Source: Pantoea coffeiphila
Lineage (GTDB): Bacteria > Pseudomonadota > Gammaproteobacteria > Enterobacterales > Enterobacteriaceae
DNA length: 64,000 nucleotides
Assembly (NCBI RefSeq): GCF_016909495.1
Contig: NZ_JAFBFW010000009.1
Span: 91,902-155,901 of the forward strand
Reading direction: 5' to 3'
Shown: one piece after another, positions 1 through 8,822 of the stretch
Layout: the number at the start of each line of letters is the position of its first letter
How positions within the stretch are numbered: position 1 is the first letter of the stretch
The notes under the pieces: model-generated
What the model saw: the letters and a program-made list of their open reading frames with translations, nothing else
Database searches by the model: none
Told to the model about the DNA's origin: nothing
Made by a program: the position numbers and the translations under genes

Positions 1-679
1 TCTGAATGTCCCCGGCATGTTGTACCACATGGGGCGTGATTTGATGAAACCTCAGCAAATGAGCAATCTGGCTGTCCAGCCCCGGCCCTCTGTCCGGTGT
101 CAGCATCAATAGCGGCAATGTCGCCAGCACATCATAACCTTCATCCTTCAATCGGTTTGCGATACCGGTACCTCGCGGTACGGCCAGCACCAGTGTTTCA
201 CGCAAAACCAGTTGCGCAGTTAACGGCGGCTCGACCGGCAGGCGAGTAAACGCTAACTGCAACTGCCCGTTCAGTAATCCAACCGTTTGCAGCCGGGAGG
301 GCATATCTTCAAGGCTGATAGAAACATCCGGGCAGCGCTGGCGAAATGCCGCAACCCAGCCGGGTGCTAATCTGATAGCAGAGATACCAAATCCGACGGC
401 CAGGCTGCCTCGAGTTCCTTTCGCCAGGCTCACGGCATATTGACGATACTCATGATGCTGCCGGATCAGCAGGCGTGTTCTTTCAAACAATTCGGCGGCA
501 AAATGTGTCATCTTTGCGCCATGACGACCGCGTGCAAACAGCGTTGCACCAAGATCTTTCTCAAGTGACTGAATCTGCTTAGTCAATGCAGGTTGGGTGA
601 TACATAGCTGTTGCGCCGCTTCACGATAACTACCGCATTCGGCAAGCGTGACAAAAGCACGTAGCTGACGTATATCCAT
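1..679 (-). CDS. LysR-family transcriptional regulator, C-terminus cut off by the window edge
   Basis: The minus-strand frame opens at ATG 679 and stays open to base 1, so about 226 codons are visible and the C-terminal part is missing. The N-terminus begins MDIRQLRAFVTLAECGSYRE and continues into an ITQPALTKQIQSLE helix-turn-helix, the usual LysR DNA-binding layout. The visible end (RFHQITPHVVQHAGDIQ) lies inside the effector-binding domain. An ATG at 684 is out of frame, so 679 is the start. The gene is divergent from the carbamoyltransferase cassette starting at 800, and an inverted repeat lies just upstream of its start. LysR regulators often control the divergent neighbour; that it controls this cassette is inference. 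The inducer cannot be predicted. Confidence 0.9.
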   Translation of the reverse strand, partial: MDIRQLRAFVTLAECGSYREAAQQLCITQPALTKQIQSLEKDLGATLFARGRHGAKMTHFAAELFERTRLLIRQHHEYRQYAVSLAKGTRGSLAVGFGISAIRLAPGWVAAFRQRCPDVSISLEDMPSRLQTVGLLNGQLQLAFTRLPVEPPLTAQLVLRETLVLAVPRGTGIANRLKDEGYDVLATLPLLMLTPDRGPGLDSQIAHLLRFHQITPHVVQHAGDIQ

Positions 680-685
680 TCCATT

Positions 686-702
686 TCGCTATCGTTAGCA
701 AA
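686..702. promoter_or_regulatory. inverted repeat GCTA-N4-TAGC, possible LysR operator
   Basis: In the LysR/cassette intergenic stretch the bases 688-691 (GCTA) and 696-699 (TAGC) form a dyad inside a TTCGCTATCGTTAGCAA context. It starts a few bases upstream of the LysR start codon, where an autoregulatory site would be expected. The size and T-N11-A form fit a LysR box. The assignment is by position and shape only. Confidence 0.35.
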
Positions 703-799
703 TTTTTATTGATTATATTTCCGCCAGGTTTTGTTTTCTAATCATTTCACCAACTGTAATAACATTCCCATCAGATAATTTTCAAAAGGAGATAGCACC

Positions 800-1024
800 A
801 TGGCGGAACAACACTTTATATTTCTTTTGAAAGAAAAAACTGTCACTCCACAATCGCTTGAAGAAGCCAGCGCCGCCGAGGTGATATGCGAGATGCTGCG
901 GCAACAATTTTATATATCTCGCATTCATGTTTTGGCCGATTCAAACCAGAAAGCATTAGATAAGTTCATGAAAATATCTAAACATCATCAGAACGAACTA
1001 TCAGCGGAAACTATCATATGCTAA
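800..1024 (+). CDS. 74-residue protein of unknown function, first gene of the carbamoyltransferase cassette
   Basis: ATG 800 is preceded by a good ribosome site (AAGGAG at 786-791, 8-base spacing), and the stop overlaps the start of the next gene (ATG 1018), which suggests translational coupling. I do not recognise the protein. It has no signal peptide or membrane segment. It reads as mixed alpha/beta, with a central stretch ICEMLRQQFYISRIHVLADS and a lysine/histidine-rich C-terminal part. There is no DSL motif, so it is not an obvious carrier protein. Because it is fused in register to an enzyme operon, it is probably a partner or accessory subunit of the carbamoyltransferase; that is inference from coupling alone. 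Confidence 0.7.
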   Translation: MAEQHFIFLLKEKTVTPQSLEEASAAEVICEMLRQQFYISRIHVLADSNQKALDKFMKISKHHQNELSAETIIC

Positions 1025-2709
1025 TCCTTGGAATAACGAATAATGATACTGCAGGTGCCTGTTTAGTCAAAGATTCACAAATCCTTTCTGCTGTTCATGA
1101 GGAACGTTTCACCAGGATTAAAGGAGACAAAATATGGCCACAGCAGTCTATTAATTTTGTTCTAGAATCAAATGATTTAAAAATAAATGACATTGATATT
1201 GTTGCTTATGGCTGGAAGGCTGGATTTAACGAAGAGAATTGTTTGAACCTTTATGTTTCAAGAATAATTCATGAAAGTACTACAAACGTGAAAAATATTG
1301 GCATACTAAAAAAAAGAATAGCAGATGAATTGATTAACGATCGAGATAAACGCAAAGAATTTGATGATTATATTTTACAGAACAAAATAAAAGATAAAGT
1401 GAGATTTATCGATCATCATGATACTCATGCATGGGGAGCATGGCTTTGCTCACCATGGAATGACGCATTAGTTGTAACATGTGATGGAAGGGGTGATTTT
1501 CTGTCTCTCACTATACGCCAAATCATCAATGGAGAAGAATTAGTATTACAACGTGAAACAACGATAGATAGCCTCGGCTATTTCTATGGAAGAATAACGC
1601 ATTTATTGGGCTTCACACCTAATCGTCATGAAGGAAAGATAACGGGTCTTGCTGCACATGGAAATCCAAAACCAGCACTCTCATTTATGCAGAAAATGAT
1701 TGATCTTCATGGACATAGACTATTATCAAACTGCGGTGATTATTACATTCCATCTTATCAAAGCTATTCGAAAAAACTCATTAATGAAATAAAAAAACAC
1801 AGCCCGCAGGATATTGCTGCAGCAGCACAATTTCATTTAGAGCACATCATTACGACGTTAATCAAGCATCATATTAAAAACAATAAAAAAAGTCACATTT
1901 GCCTTGCTGGCGGAATCTTCGGGAATGTACGATTAAACCAAAAAGTGCGTGAAATTTCCGGCGTTGATGGAGTATTTATTTTACCTTGTATGGGTGATGA
2001 GGGACTCCCTCTGGCTGCGGCCGTAACAACAGCATGGAGAGAACGAAAAACTCGTTGCCAGTTTAACACTATGAACCTCGGCCCAGATATTGATAAAGAA
2101 GAACTGCAAAAAATCATAGATTCATCAACAGATTTAGTTTGTTTTAAACCAATAGATATGATTAGTTATATGACTGAACTTCTTAAAAGCGAAAAAATAA
2201 TCGCAATAACTCGCGGTAAAATGGAGTTTGGTCCAAGAGCACTATGCCAAAGAAGTATTATTTATCACGCACACAATCCAGACATCAACGTTTGGCTTAA
2301 CGCTAAGCTGAGCAGAACAGAATTTATGCCCTTCGCACCCGTTACAACTGAAAAACTGGCAGGAATTTGTTTTAAAAACTGGAAGAAAGAAGATATTTCT
2401 GCTGAGTATATGACGATCACATACCGATGCAATAGAATAATGAAAGATCAGTGTCCGGCTGTCGTTCACGTTGACAATACCGCTCGACCACAGGTTGTCA
2501 AAGAGAGCAAAGACCCTTTCATGTATCGATTAATTAATAAATGGTATGAAATTTCAGGCCAGCCTTGCCTGGTCAACACCTCATTTAACCGTCATGAAGA
2601 GCCAATAATTAACACTCTAAGGCAAGCCGTAGCGGTTTTAAAAGAAAAGATCATAGATGTCATAATAATAAATGACAGTTATGCACTAACTATGAGAGAG
2701 GATGTATGA
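1018..2709 (+). CDS. carbamoyltransferase of the NodU/CmcH/TobZ family
   Basis: The 563-residue protein has the full two-domain architecture of O-carbamoyltransferases, which use carbamoyl phosphate and ATP to carbamoylate small molecules. The N-terminal Kae1-like domain shows the metal-binding HHDTH (133-137), DGRGD (156-160), GKITGLAAHG (206-215), AGGIFGNVRLNQ (near 297-308) and GDEGLPLAAA (326-335). The C-terminal domain shows GKMEFGPRALCQRSI (400-414), FMPFAPV (436-442), RPQVV (490-494) and VNTSFNRHEEPI (519-530). Length is typical for the family. Sampled lines are about one third GC, well below the rest of the window, which suggests horizontal acquisition. It overlaps both neighbours by a few bases. 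The acceptor substrate is unknown; nodulation factor, antibiotic or polysaccharide sugars are the precedents in the family. Confidence 0.92.
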   Translation: MLILGITNNDTAGACLVKDSQILSAVHEERFTRIKGDKIWPQQSINFVLESNDLKINDIDIVAYGWKAGFNEENCLNLYVSRIIHESTTNVKNIGILKKRIADELINDRDKRKEFDDYILQNKIKDKVRFIDHHDTHAWGAWLCSPWNDALVVTCDGRGDFLSLTIRQIINGEELVLQRETTIDSLGYFYGRITHLLGFTPNRHEGKITGLAAHGNPKPALSFMQKMIDLHGHRLLSNCGDYYIPSYQSYSKKLINEIKKHSPQDIAAAAQFHLEHIITTLIKHHIKNNKKSHICLAGGIFGNVRLNQKVREISGVDGVFILPCMGDEGLPLAAAVTTAWRERKTRCQFNTMNLGPDIDKEELQKIIDSSTDLVCFKPIDMISYMTELLKSEKIIAITRGKMEFGPRALCQRSIIYHAHNPDINVWLNAKLSRTEFMPFAPVTTEKLAGICFKNWKKEDISAEYMTITYRCNRIMKDQCPAVVHVDNTARPQVVKESKDPFMYRLINKWYEISGQPCLVNTSFNRHEEPIINTLRQAVAVLKEKIIDVIIINDSYALTMREDV

Positions 2710-3389
2710 TACCAAGAAGTGGGCATTTCATCAGCACCATTTTATTCGATCTCGATGGCGTTATTATCGATTCCAACGATGTCATCATTCGGGCATGGCG
2801 ATATGCGGCTGGTAAGTTTGGATATTCTATTAGTGATGAAATGGTGGACAAGTTCATTATTGGCGCGTCAGCGAAATATACATTATCAAAAATATTTCCA
2901 GAAGCGGGTCCTCAGCAACATCAGAAAATTCATCGGCTGGTAGACCAATTTGAACAGCAGGCTGAGTGCACACTCATTCCTGGCGTAGAGGGCTTCTTAA
3001 GGAAGCTGACCGGCTATTCGATTAACATCGGGTTGGTCACCAGCAGTTGGCCAGATAAAATCAATCACGTACTTAAGGAACATCATCTTGATATGTTCAG
3101 ACATATCGTCTCTCGTCATGATGTTTCTCGTGGGAAGCCCGATCCAGAACCTTACGTTACAGCAATCGAAAAATTCGGCTGCCGCGCTGCAGAAACACTG
3201 GTTTTTGAAGATTCGACTCATGGTATTACTGCCGCACTTTCTGCAGGTACGGATTGCATCGCCATCGGTAATACCTCTCAAATCGATCTGCCATACGTAG
3301 AGGACTTCAATCATCTGGTTATCACTGATGAAAAACCAATATGGTTATTTAAAGAAAGTCGGTTTGGTATCGGGATACTCACGCCATAG
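2706..3389 (+). CDS. HAD-superfamily phosphatase (beta-phosphoglucomutase-like), third gene of the carbamoyltransferase cassette
   Basis: ATG 2706 overlaps the carbamoyltransferase stop codon by four bases, so the two are translationally coupled. The 227-residue protein shows HAD motif I (FDLDGVIIDS, nucleophile Asp15 and Asp17), a VTSSWP motif II, Lys in GKPDPEPY (motif III) and FEDSTHGITAALSAG (motif IV), with an alpha-helical cap between motifs I and II. Such enzymes hydrolyse or isomerise sugar phosphates and similar small phosphoesters. In this operon it may dephosphorylate a carbamoylated or precursor phosphate; the order of reactions is not knowable from sequence. Its base composition is closer to the host than that of the carbamoyltransferase. 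Confidence 0.88.
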   Translation: MIPRSGHFISTILFDLDGVIIDSNDVIIRAWRYAAGKFGYSISDEMVDKFIIGASAKYTLSKIFPEAGPQQHQKIHRLVDQFEQQAECTLIPGVEGFLRKLTGYSINIGLVTSSWPDKINHVLKEHHLDMFRHIVSRHDVSRGKPDPEPYVTAIEKFGCRAAETLVFEDSTHGITAALSAGTDCIAIGNTSQIDLPYVEDFNHLVITDEKPIWLFKESRFGIGILTP

Positions 3390-3396
3390 AAATAAA

Positions 3397-3425
3397 AACC
3401 CCATACAACTTTCTGATATGGGGTT
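3397..3425. terminator. hairpin terminator between convergent operons
   Basis: AACCCCATA (3397-3405) pairs perfectly with TATGGGGTT (3417-3425). On the minus strand it is followed by a T-rich run, so it best terminates the transporter operon ending at 3472. It may also stop the plus-strand cassette, although the plus-side T-run is weak. Confidence 0.75.
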
Positions 3426-3471
3426 CTGATTTACCGTATTAGCCGACTCACCGGATAAATTAGATTACCGA

Positions 3472-4806
3472 TTAATTCTCAGCCTGGCAGTTACGTGGCG
3501 TAATATTGTTTTCCTTCGCGTAGGCATTGGCGGATTTCTCGATGATCGGCCGCAGCAGCGCCCAGTCCGGTGAAATCCAGTCGCTAATCACTTTCCACTG
3601 GCTGCCGTCCCACTGCTGGAAAGTCACGCGGCCCTGGCCTTCGTGATCCTCACAGGTCACGTTAATCGAGTGGAACAGGCCTTTGGCACCCAGCGCTTCC
3701 ACACGAGCAGGATCAAGCTGCAGATGCTCGAAGCCCCAGCGGATTTCATCGCCGGTCAGCGTGCGGTGGCCAAACTTCTGCTGCGCAATGCGGATAGCCT
3801 CAACGTTCAGAATGCCGTTCACAATGCCGAGATTATGATAGACGCTGCCGATGCGTTTACGATCCTGCAAATTACCCTTACCGGCACCGTAGACCTTATC
3901 AATAATCTCTTTCACTACCGGATACACCGAGCCGGATGCCTGGGTGGTCAGTGCGATATAGCCCTTCGCCGCGTTCCCCGCCGGGATCACGTCCTCTTCG
4001 GAGTTCGACCAGACGTTGCCGATAATGTGGTCCGCCGGGTAACCAACCTTCTGCGCGGTTTTCAGCGCCACCGGGTTCATCACGCCAAAGCCACGCAGAA
4101 CCACGTAATCCGGTTTCGCACGGCGAATGGTCAGCCACTGTGACTGCTGTTCGTTGCCCGGATGCGGCACTTCGATCTGCTGTACTTCAAAGCCGTATTT
4201 TTTCGCCAGCAGCTCAAAAATCGGGATGGTTTCCTTGCCGTATGGCGAGCCGTGGTAGAGGACGACAATTTTTTTACCCTGTAGTTTGTCCAGGCCGCCG
4301 AGACGGGTGCCGATAAATTTGATGATCCCCGACGTTTCGCTGTACGGGTTAAGCAGCAGCGGGAAAACATACGGGAAAACGCGGCCATCGGTCGAATCGG
4401 TACGGCCATGATCGATGGTGATCAGCGGCGTTTTATCGCGGGTGACGTCATCGATCATCGCATAGGCAATACCCACGGAAAGCGGGTTCCAGGCGGCAAC
4501 GCCGGGCTTACTTTTTTGGCGTTTATAACACTCAACGCCACGCTCCACTTCATACTGGGTTTCACACTCGTCCCAGGTAAGCTTGACGCCGTTAACTCCG
4601 CCGTCACGCTGATTAATCAGCTGTAAGTAGTCAATAAACCCGCCAAAGAAGCCACTGCCCGCGGCGGCATAAGGCCCGACGCGATAGCTCTGTAACGGGA
4701 AATACTGTTCATCCGCCCTGGCGCCGAGCGAGAGCTGCGCCAGCAGCAGCGTAACCCCGACGAGAAGCCGGGTAAGCGATATCACCTTCATTTTCACCAT
4801 TTTCAT
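3472..4806 (-). CDS. periplasmic substrate-binding protein of a Liv/urea-type ABC transporter
   Basis: This 444-residue protein begins with a signal peptide (lysine-rich start, leucine/valine core, cleavage likely after GARA near residue 31). It then has the type-I periplasmic binding fold of the LivJ/UrtA/AmiC family (GFIDYLQLINQRDGGVNG, then the GYPADHIIGNVWS region). It is the last gene of the operon livG-livH-livM-livF-sfnB-SBP, 40 bases after the oxidoreductase. It should capture the solute and deliver it to the LivHMGF complex. The ligand cannot be told from sequence; coupling to an SfnB-type enzyme points to an organosulfur compound rather than leucine. A second in-frame ATG at 4800 has a better-spaced AGGG and may be the true start. 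Confidence 0.88.
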   Translation of the reverse strand: MKMVKMKVISLTRLLVGVTLLLAQLSLGARADEQYFPLQSYRVGPYAAAGSGFFGGFIDYLQLINQRDGGVNGVKLTWDECETQYEVERGVECYKRQKSKPGVAAWNPLSVGIAYAMIDDVTRDKTPLITIDHGRTDSTDGRVFPYVFPLLLNPYSETSGIIKFIGTRLGGLDKLQGKKIVVLYHGSPYGKETIPIFELLAKKYGFEVQQIEVPHPGNEQQSQWLTIRRAKPDYVVLRGFGVMNPVALKTAQKVGYPADHIIGNVWSNSEEDVIPAGNAAKGYIALTTQASGSVYPVVKEIIDKVYGAGKGNLQDRKRIGSVYHNLGIVNGILNVEAIRIAQQKFGHRTLTGDEIRWGFEHLQLDPARVEALGAKGLFHSINVTCEDHEGQGRVTFQQWDGSQWKVISDWISPDWALLRPIIEKSANAYAKENNITPRNCQAEN

Positions 4807-4846
4807 GCCCTGTTATTAGTAGAATTATTTTTGCCCGGCGAAACCG

Positions 4847-6124
4847 TCAGCTCCAGGCGTGCAGCGGTGGATTGACCCCGTTCAGCGCGTAGTTGCCGAG
4901 GATGGCGTACTTCCAGCGCACCGGATCGTGCAGCGTATGGGTACGGGCGTTGCGCCAGTGACGATCGAGGTTGTGCTCGGCAAGCGTGGAACGGGTGCCC
5001 GCCAGTTCGAACAGCCGGTTGGTTGCTTCAATGGCGATTTCCGTGCTCAGCACCTTGGCTTCCGCCACGGCAATCTGCGCTTTTGCCACGTTCTCCGCCG
5101 TCGGTTCTGCCACCGCGCGATCGATCCACAGGCCCGCTTTTTCCTGTAGCGCCTCGGCGGCGTGCAGCCGCAGCGTCAGATCGCCGACGCGCTGAATGGT
5201 GTAAGGATCGTCGGAGGCGCGATCCAACCCGCTGTCCACCCACGGGCGTGATTTCTCGCGCACGAAGCGGATGGTTTCGTTAATGGCCGCCTCGGCGATG
5301 CCGGAGTCAATCGCCACCTGCACAATCTGGAAAATCGCGCCGTCGGCGCTGGGGGCTTCATAGCCTTTATAGCCGGGAACCAGATGGGTTTTCGGCACCC
5401 GTACGTTATCCAGCAGCACGGTGCCGCTGGCGGTGGTGCGCTGGCCGAAGGCAGACCAGTCGTCGATTACCGTCAGCCCCGGCGCATCGCGGTCGGCAAT
5501 GGCGTACCACGCCCGGCCCTGATCATCCAGCGCCACGATCGGCACCAGATGCGCCAGCAGCGCACCGCTGGAGTAGAATTTCTTGCCGCTCACCAGCACA
5601 TGATCGCCGTCGTCAACAAAGCGCGTTTCGAAATCCGCCGCGCGCTTACTGCCAAACTCAGAGAAGGCGTTGCCAAAGCGCACGCCGCTCAGCACCTGAG
5701 CAAACAGTTCACGCTGCTGCGCTTCATCGCTGACCGTGCGGATCGCCGCCACCACGCCAAGATGGTTCTGGGAAATCTGCGAAATTGAGGGATCGGCGGC
5801 GGCAATGATCTGCACCACCTTCGCCAGCGTAGCGTAGGAGACCTCCGGGCCGCCAAAGCGCTTCGGCACATTGATCGACCACAGCCCGCTCTGAGAAAAC
5901 GCGTCCAGCTCGGTAATCGGCAGGATGCGGTCGCGATCGCGCTCGGCGGCGGTGAGAACAAACTGCGCGGCCAGTTCGGTAGCCACGCGGATCGCCTCTT
6001 CATCACTCTGAATAATATGCGCGGGCTGCGCCGGGCGCGGATAGCCCGGCACGCCACGCGGAGCGGTATTGGTAGGATGTGGCTGAGATGCGGTTACTGC
6101 GTCTTCGGTCTGAAGCGTACTCAT
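4847..6124 (-). CDS. SfnB-type sulfur-acquisition oxidoreductase (acyl-CoA dehydrogenase fold)
   Basis: The 425-residue protein has the acyl-CoA dehydrogenase architecture: an N-terminal helical part (about 40-160, with SQISQNHLG), a central beta domain (about 165-255, with VSGKKFYSSGALLAH) and a C-terminal four-helix part with ATNRLFELAGTRST. The long N-terminus with RGVPGYPRPAQPAHII matches my memory of the SfnB family rather than fatty-acid enzymes. SfnB-like proteins and their DszC relatives work as flavin-dependent monooxygenases on sulfones and other organosulfur compounds when sulfate is scarce. It sits between livF and the binding-protein gene, so transporter and enzyme are expressed together. 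AGGAG lies ahead of ATG 6124. No flavin reductase gene is seen nearby, so one elsewhere would be needed. Confidence 0.8.
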   Translation of the reverse strand: MSTLQTEDAVTASQPHPTNTAPRGVPGYPRPAQPAHIIQSDEEAIRVATELAAQFVLTAAERDRDRILPITELDAFSQSGLWSINVPKRFGGPEVSYATLAKVVQIIAAADPSISQISQNHLGVVAAIRTVSDEAQQRELFAQVLSGVRFGNAFSEFGSKRAADFETRFVDDGDHVLVSGKKFYSSGALLAHLVPIVALDDQGRAWYAIADRDAPGLTVIDDWSAFGQRTTASGTVLLDNVRVPKTHLVPGYKGYEAPSADGAIFQIVQVAIDSGIAEAAINETIRFVREKSRPWVDSGLDRASDDPYTIQRVGDLTLRLHAAEALQEKAGLWIDRAVAEPTAENVAKAQIAVAEAKVLSTEIAIEATNRLFELAGTRSTLAEHNLDRHWRNARTHTLHDPVRWKYAILGNYALNGVNPPLHAWS

Positions 6125-6145
6125 CGGTATTCTCCTGTATAAAAG

Positions 6146-6898
6146 TTATGCTGCAAATCCCAGATAAATTCTCTGTACGTCTTCCTGCTGGCTTAATGCC
6201 TGCGCATCACCGGAAAGCGCCACGCTGCCGGTATCCAGCACATAAGCGCGATGGGCATGGCGTAAGGCCACCGTGGAGTTCTGTTCCGCTACCAGAATCG
6301 ATAGCTTTTGCTGCTGGTTAAGGCGGGTCAGCACCGCAAAAATCTCTTCAACAATCAGCGGTGCCAGGCCCATTGACGGTTCGTCCAGCAGCAGCAGCTG
6401 GGGTTTCGCCATCAGCGCACGGCCGATGGCCGCCATCTGCTGTTCGCCGCCGGAAGCCAGCCCGGCGGCCAGCTGTCGTTTGTCCTTCAGCCGTGGGAAA
6501 ATCTGATAGATCTCCTCCAGTCCCTGGCGAATCTCCGCCCGGGAGGCCGAACGTGCCAGCGCACCGGCGATCAGGTTTTCTTCCAGAGTCAGCGATGCAA
6601 AGCAGTGCCGCCCTTCAAGTACCGGGACGATGCCGCGCTTCACCAGCCGGTGCGGGGCTTCGGCGGTAATATCCGCGCCGCGCCACAGCACGCGGCCCGC
6701 GCTGACCTCACCGCGACGCGCGGGCAGCAGGTGTGAGATCGCCTGCAGCGTGGTCGATTTCCCTGCGCCGTTGCGCCCGAGCAGCGCCACAATTTCCCCT
6801 TCGCCAACGGTGAGCGAAATATCCTCCAGCGCCACGATATGGCGCTGATAGCGGGCGCTGAGGTGCGCTACCTCAAGCAGCGCATTGCGGTCAGTCAT
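6146..6898 (-). CDS. livF: ABC transporter ATP-binding protein, LivF-type
   Basis: The cytoplasmic ATPase subunit has Walker A GRNGAGKST at residues 41-49, signature ASGGEQQ at 148-154 and Walker B LLLLDEP at 168-174, in 250 residues, normal for LivF. The open frame runs up to 7222, but the extra 108 codons are an out-of-frame overlap with livM. ATG 6898 (MTDRNALLEV) overlaps the livM stop by four bases and gives the usual N-terminus. With LivG it should form the ATPase pair that drives the LivHM channel. The symbol refers to the family; leucine transport itself is not implied. Confidence 0.9.
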   Translation of the reverse strand: MTDRNALLEVAHLSARYQRHIVALEDISLTVGEGEIVALLGRNGAGKSTTLQAISHLLPARRGEVSAGRVLWRGADITAEAPHRLVKRGIVPVLEGRHCFASLTLEENLIAGALARSASRAEIRQGLEEIYQIFPRLKDKRQLAAGLASGGEQQMAAIGRALMAKPQLLLLDEPSMGLAPLIVEEIFAVLTRLNQQQKLSILVAEQNSTVALRHAHRAYVLDTGSVALSGDAQALSQQEDVQRIYLGFAA

Positions 6899-7926
6899 GA
6901 TGTTCTCCGCGAGGTGAAGTACGACGCCAGCCGCTGCGTCAGCGCCGCCAGCCCTTTTGGTTCGGCAATCAGGAACCCGATCAGCAAAACGCCGACGATG
7001 ATGTTCTGCACCAGCTCCAGCACGCCGGAATCCACCTGCTGGCCAAACAGCCATGCGCCAAGCCGGGAAAGCAGTAGCGGAAACAGCGTCAGCAGCGCCG
7101 CGCCAAGAAACGCGCCGCGAACCGTGCCTAATCCCCCAATGATGATGATAAACAGCAGCTGGAATGAGCGATCCAGATTGAAACCCGCCGGTTCGACGTT
7201 GCGCAGATAGGTGAATGACCACAGCACGCCGGCAATGCCGATAATGAAAGAGGAGAAGCCGAAGGCGATCATCCGGGTTCGCAACACCGGTACACCGATC
7301 GCTCTCGCCGCCAGCGGGTTGTCGCGCACGGCGATAAAGTTGCGCCCGGCCGAGCTGTTAACCAACCGCCAGACCAGCCAGGTCAGCAGGCTGACCACCG
7401 TCAGAGTAAACAGATAGCGACGCTCGGAGCTGTCGATGATCCACGCACCCAGGTGCAACGGAGCCACCGATACCACGCCGGACGCGCTGTTCATCGAAAA
7501 CCAGCTAAAGTTGTTCAGCGCCCACTGGACAAAGAACTGCGTCGCCAGGGTAGAAATCGCCAGATAAAAACTGCTGAGCCGCAGGCTCGGCAGGCCGAAG
7601 ATCAGCCCCAGCAGCGCACTGATACCGCCTGCCAGCAGCAACACCAGCGGCAGCGGCAGGTCCAGGCGACCAATCAGATTCAGCGCGGCGTAGGCACCCA
7701 CCGCCATAAAGGCGGCGCTGCCGAGGGAGATCTGCCCGGTATAGCCTGCCAGCACGTTCAGCCCCAGCGCAGCCAGCGACAGCGCGAGGAACGGCGTGAG
7801 TACCGCATCAAACAGGTATTCGTTACCGATCAGCGGCAGCAGAATAAACGCCACGATGGGTAGAATAATCCCGCCAGCACTGAGGCGAGGCAGGGTACGA
7901 CGAACGTCCGGTGAGAGTGTCGACAT
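6895..7926 (-). CDS. livM: ABC transporter permease, LivM-type
   Basis: This 343-residue inner-membrane protein has eight or more hydrophobic segments and the family signature GLNVLAGYTGQISLGSAAFMA near residues 53-72, which is the characteristic LivM loop. It also has the conserved coupling region RDNPLAARAIGVPVLRTR that contacts the ATPases. It starts two bases after the livH stop and its own stop overlaps livF, so the genes are tightly packed. It forms the channel with LivH. Substrate specificity lies mainly with the binding protein encoded downstream. Confidence 0.9.
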   Translation of the reverse strand: MSTLSPDVRRTLPRLSAGGIILPIVAFILLPLIGNEYLFDAVLTPFLALSLAALGLNVLAGYTGQISLGSAAFMAVGAYAALNLIGRLDLPLPLVLLLAGGISALLGLIFGLPSLRLSSFYLAISTLATQFFVQWALNNFSWFSMNSASGVVSVAPLHLGAWIIDSSERRYLFTLTVVSLLTWLVWRLVNSSAGRNFIAVRDNPLAARAIGVPVLRTRMIAFGFSSFIIGIAGVLWSFTYLRNVEPAGFNLDRSFQLLFIIIIGGLGTVRGAFLGAALLTLFPLLLSRLGAWLFGQQVDSGVLELVQNIIVGVLLIGFLIAEPKGLAALTQRLASYFTSRRTS

Positions 7927-7928
7927 CG

Positions 7929-8822
7929 TTACAGCCTCGATAAACGGTGGGAGCCAAACAGGCCTGCAGGACGGATCAGCAGGAACAGCAGCGCCACGGC
8001 ATAGGCGATCCAGCTGTCAATCCCGCCGCCCAGCAGCGGGCCGAGATACACCGATCCCAGCTTTTCGATCAGGCCAACCAGCAGCCCGGCAACGATCACC
8101 CCGGCCACCGAATCAAATCCGCCCAATACCAGAACCGGCAGCGCTTTTAGAACCACCAGAGACAATGAGAACTGTACGCCCAACCTTGCCCCCCACAGCA
8201 GTCCGGCAACCAGCGCGACAATCCCTGCCGCCGCCCAGACCACCGCCCACAGGCGGCCAATATTCAGGCCCACCGCCAGCCCGGCAAAGGTGTCATCCGC
8301 CACCGCGCGGAACGCCAGCCCGGTGTGCGTATAGCGGAAGAACAGGCTCAGCAGCAGCACCATCAGCCCGGCAACGCCGGCGGCAAACAGATCGAACTGG
8401 CTGATCAGCACGCCACCAACCTCAAACGGCGTGTCGTCGATGCCCAGGTCCAGCGCGTGAACCTGCGTTCCCCACAACAGCTGTGCGGCGCCCTCGATGA
8501 TGTACGACACGCCCAGCGTGGCAACGAACAGCACGATCGGCGGCTGATTCACCAACGGCCGCAGCACGGAGAATTCAATCAGCATGCCGAGCAGCGAAAT
8601 CGCTACCAGGGTAATAGGAAGCACCGCCCATACCGTCCAGCCGCGTTCGATCAGGCAAACGAAGGTGAGTGCCGAGAACAGCAGCATCGAACCCTGGGCA
8701 AAGTTGAAGACGCCGGAGCTTTTGTAGACCAGCACAAAACCCAGCGCGACCAGTGAATACATCACCCCCGACAGCAGGCCACCGACGCTCACTTCAATCA
8801 GGAACAGCCAGTCAATATTCAT
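7929..8822 (-). CDS. livH: ABC transporter permease, LivH-type
   Basis: The 297-residue integral membrane protein shows typical LivH landmarks: GVMYSLVALGFVLVYKSSG near the N-terminus, FNFAQGSMLL, and RAVADDTFAGLAVGLN, the EAA-like cytoplasmic loop. The start codon ATG 8822 overlaps the livG stop (ATGA arrangement). About eight membrane-spanning segments are visible. It partners LivM in the six-gene operon. No unusual substitutions were seen in the recognisable motifs. Confidence 0.9.
   Translation of the reverse strand: MNIDWLFLIEVSVGGLLSGVMYSLVALGFVLVYKSSGVFNFAQGSMLLFSALTFVCLIERGWTVWAVLPITLVAISLLGMLIEFSVLRPLVNQPPIVLFVATLGVSYIIEGAAQLLWGTQVHALDLGIDDTPFEVGGVLISQFDLFAAGVAGLMVLLLSLFFRYTHTGLAFRAVADDTFAGLAVGLNIGRLWAVVWAAAGIVALVAGLLWGARLGVQFSLSLVVLKALPVLVLGGFDSVAGVIVAGLLVGLIEKLGSVYLGPLLGGGIDSWIAYAVALLFLLIRPAGLFGSHRLSRL

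Noticed and set aside
6899..7222. N-terminal extension of the livF frame
   Set aside because: It overlaps livM in another frame; the ATG at 6898 gives the normal LivF start.
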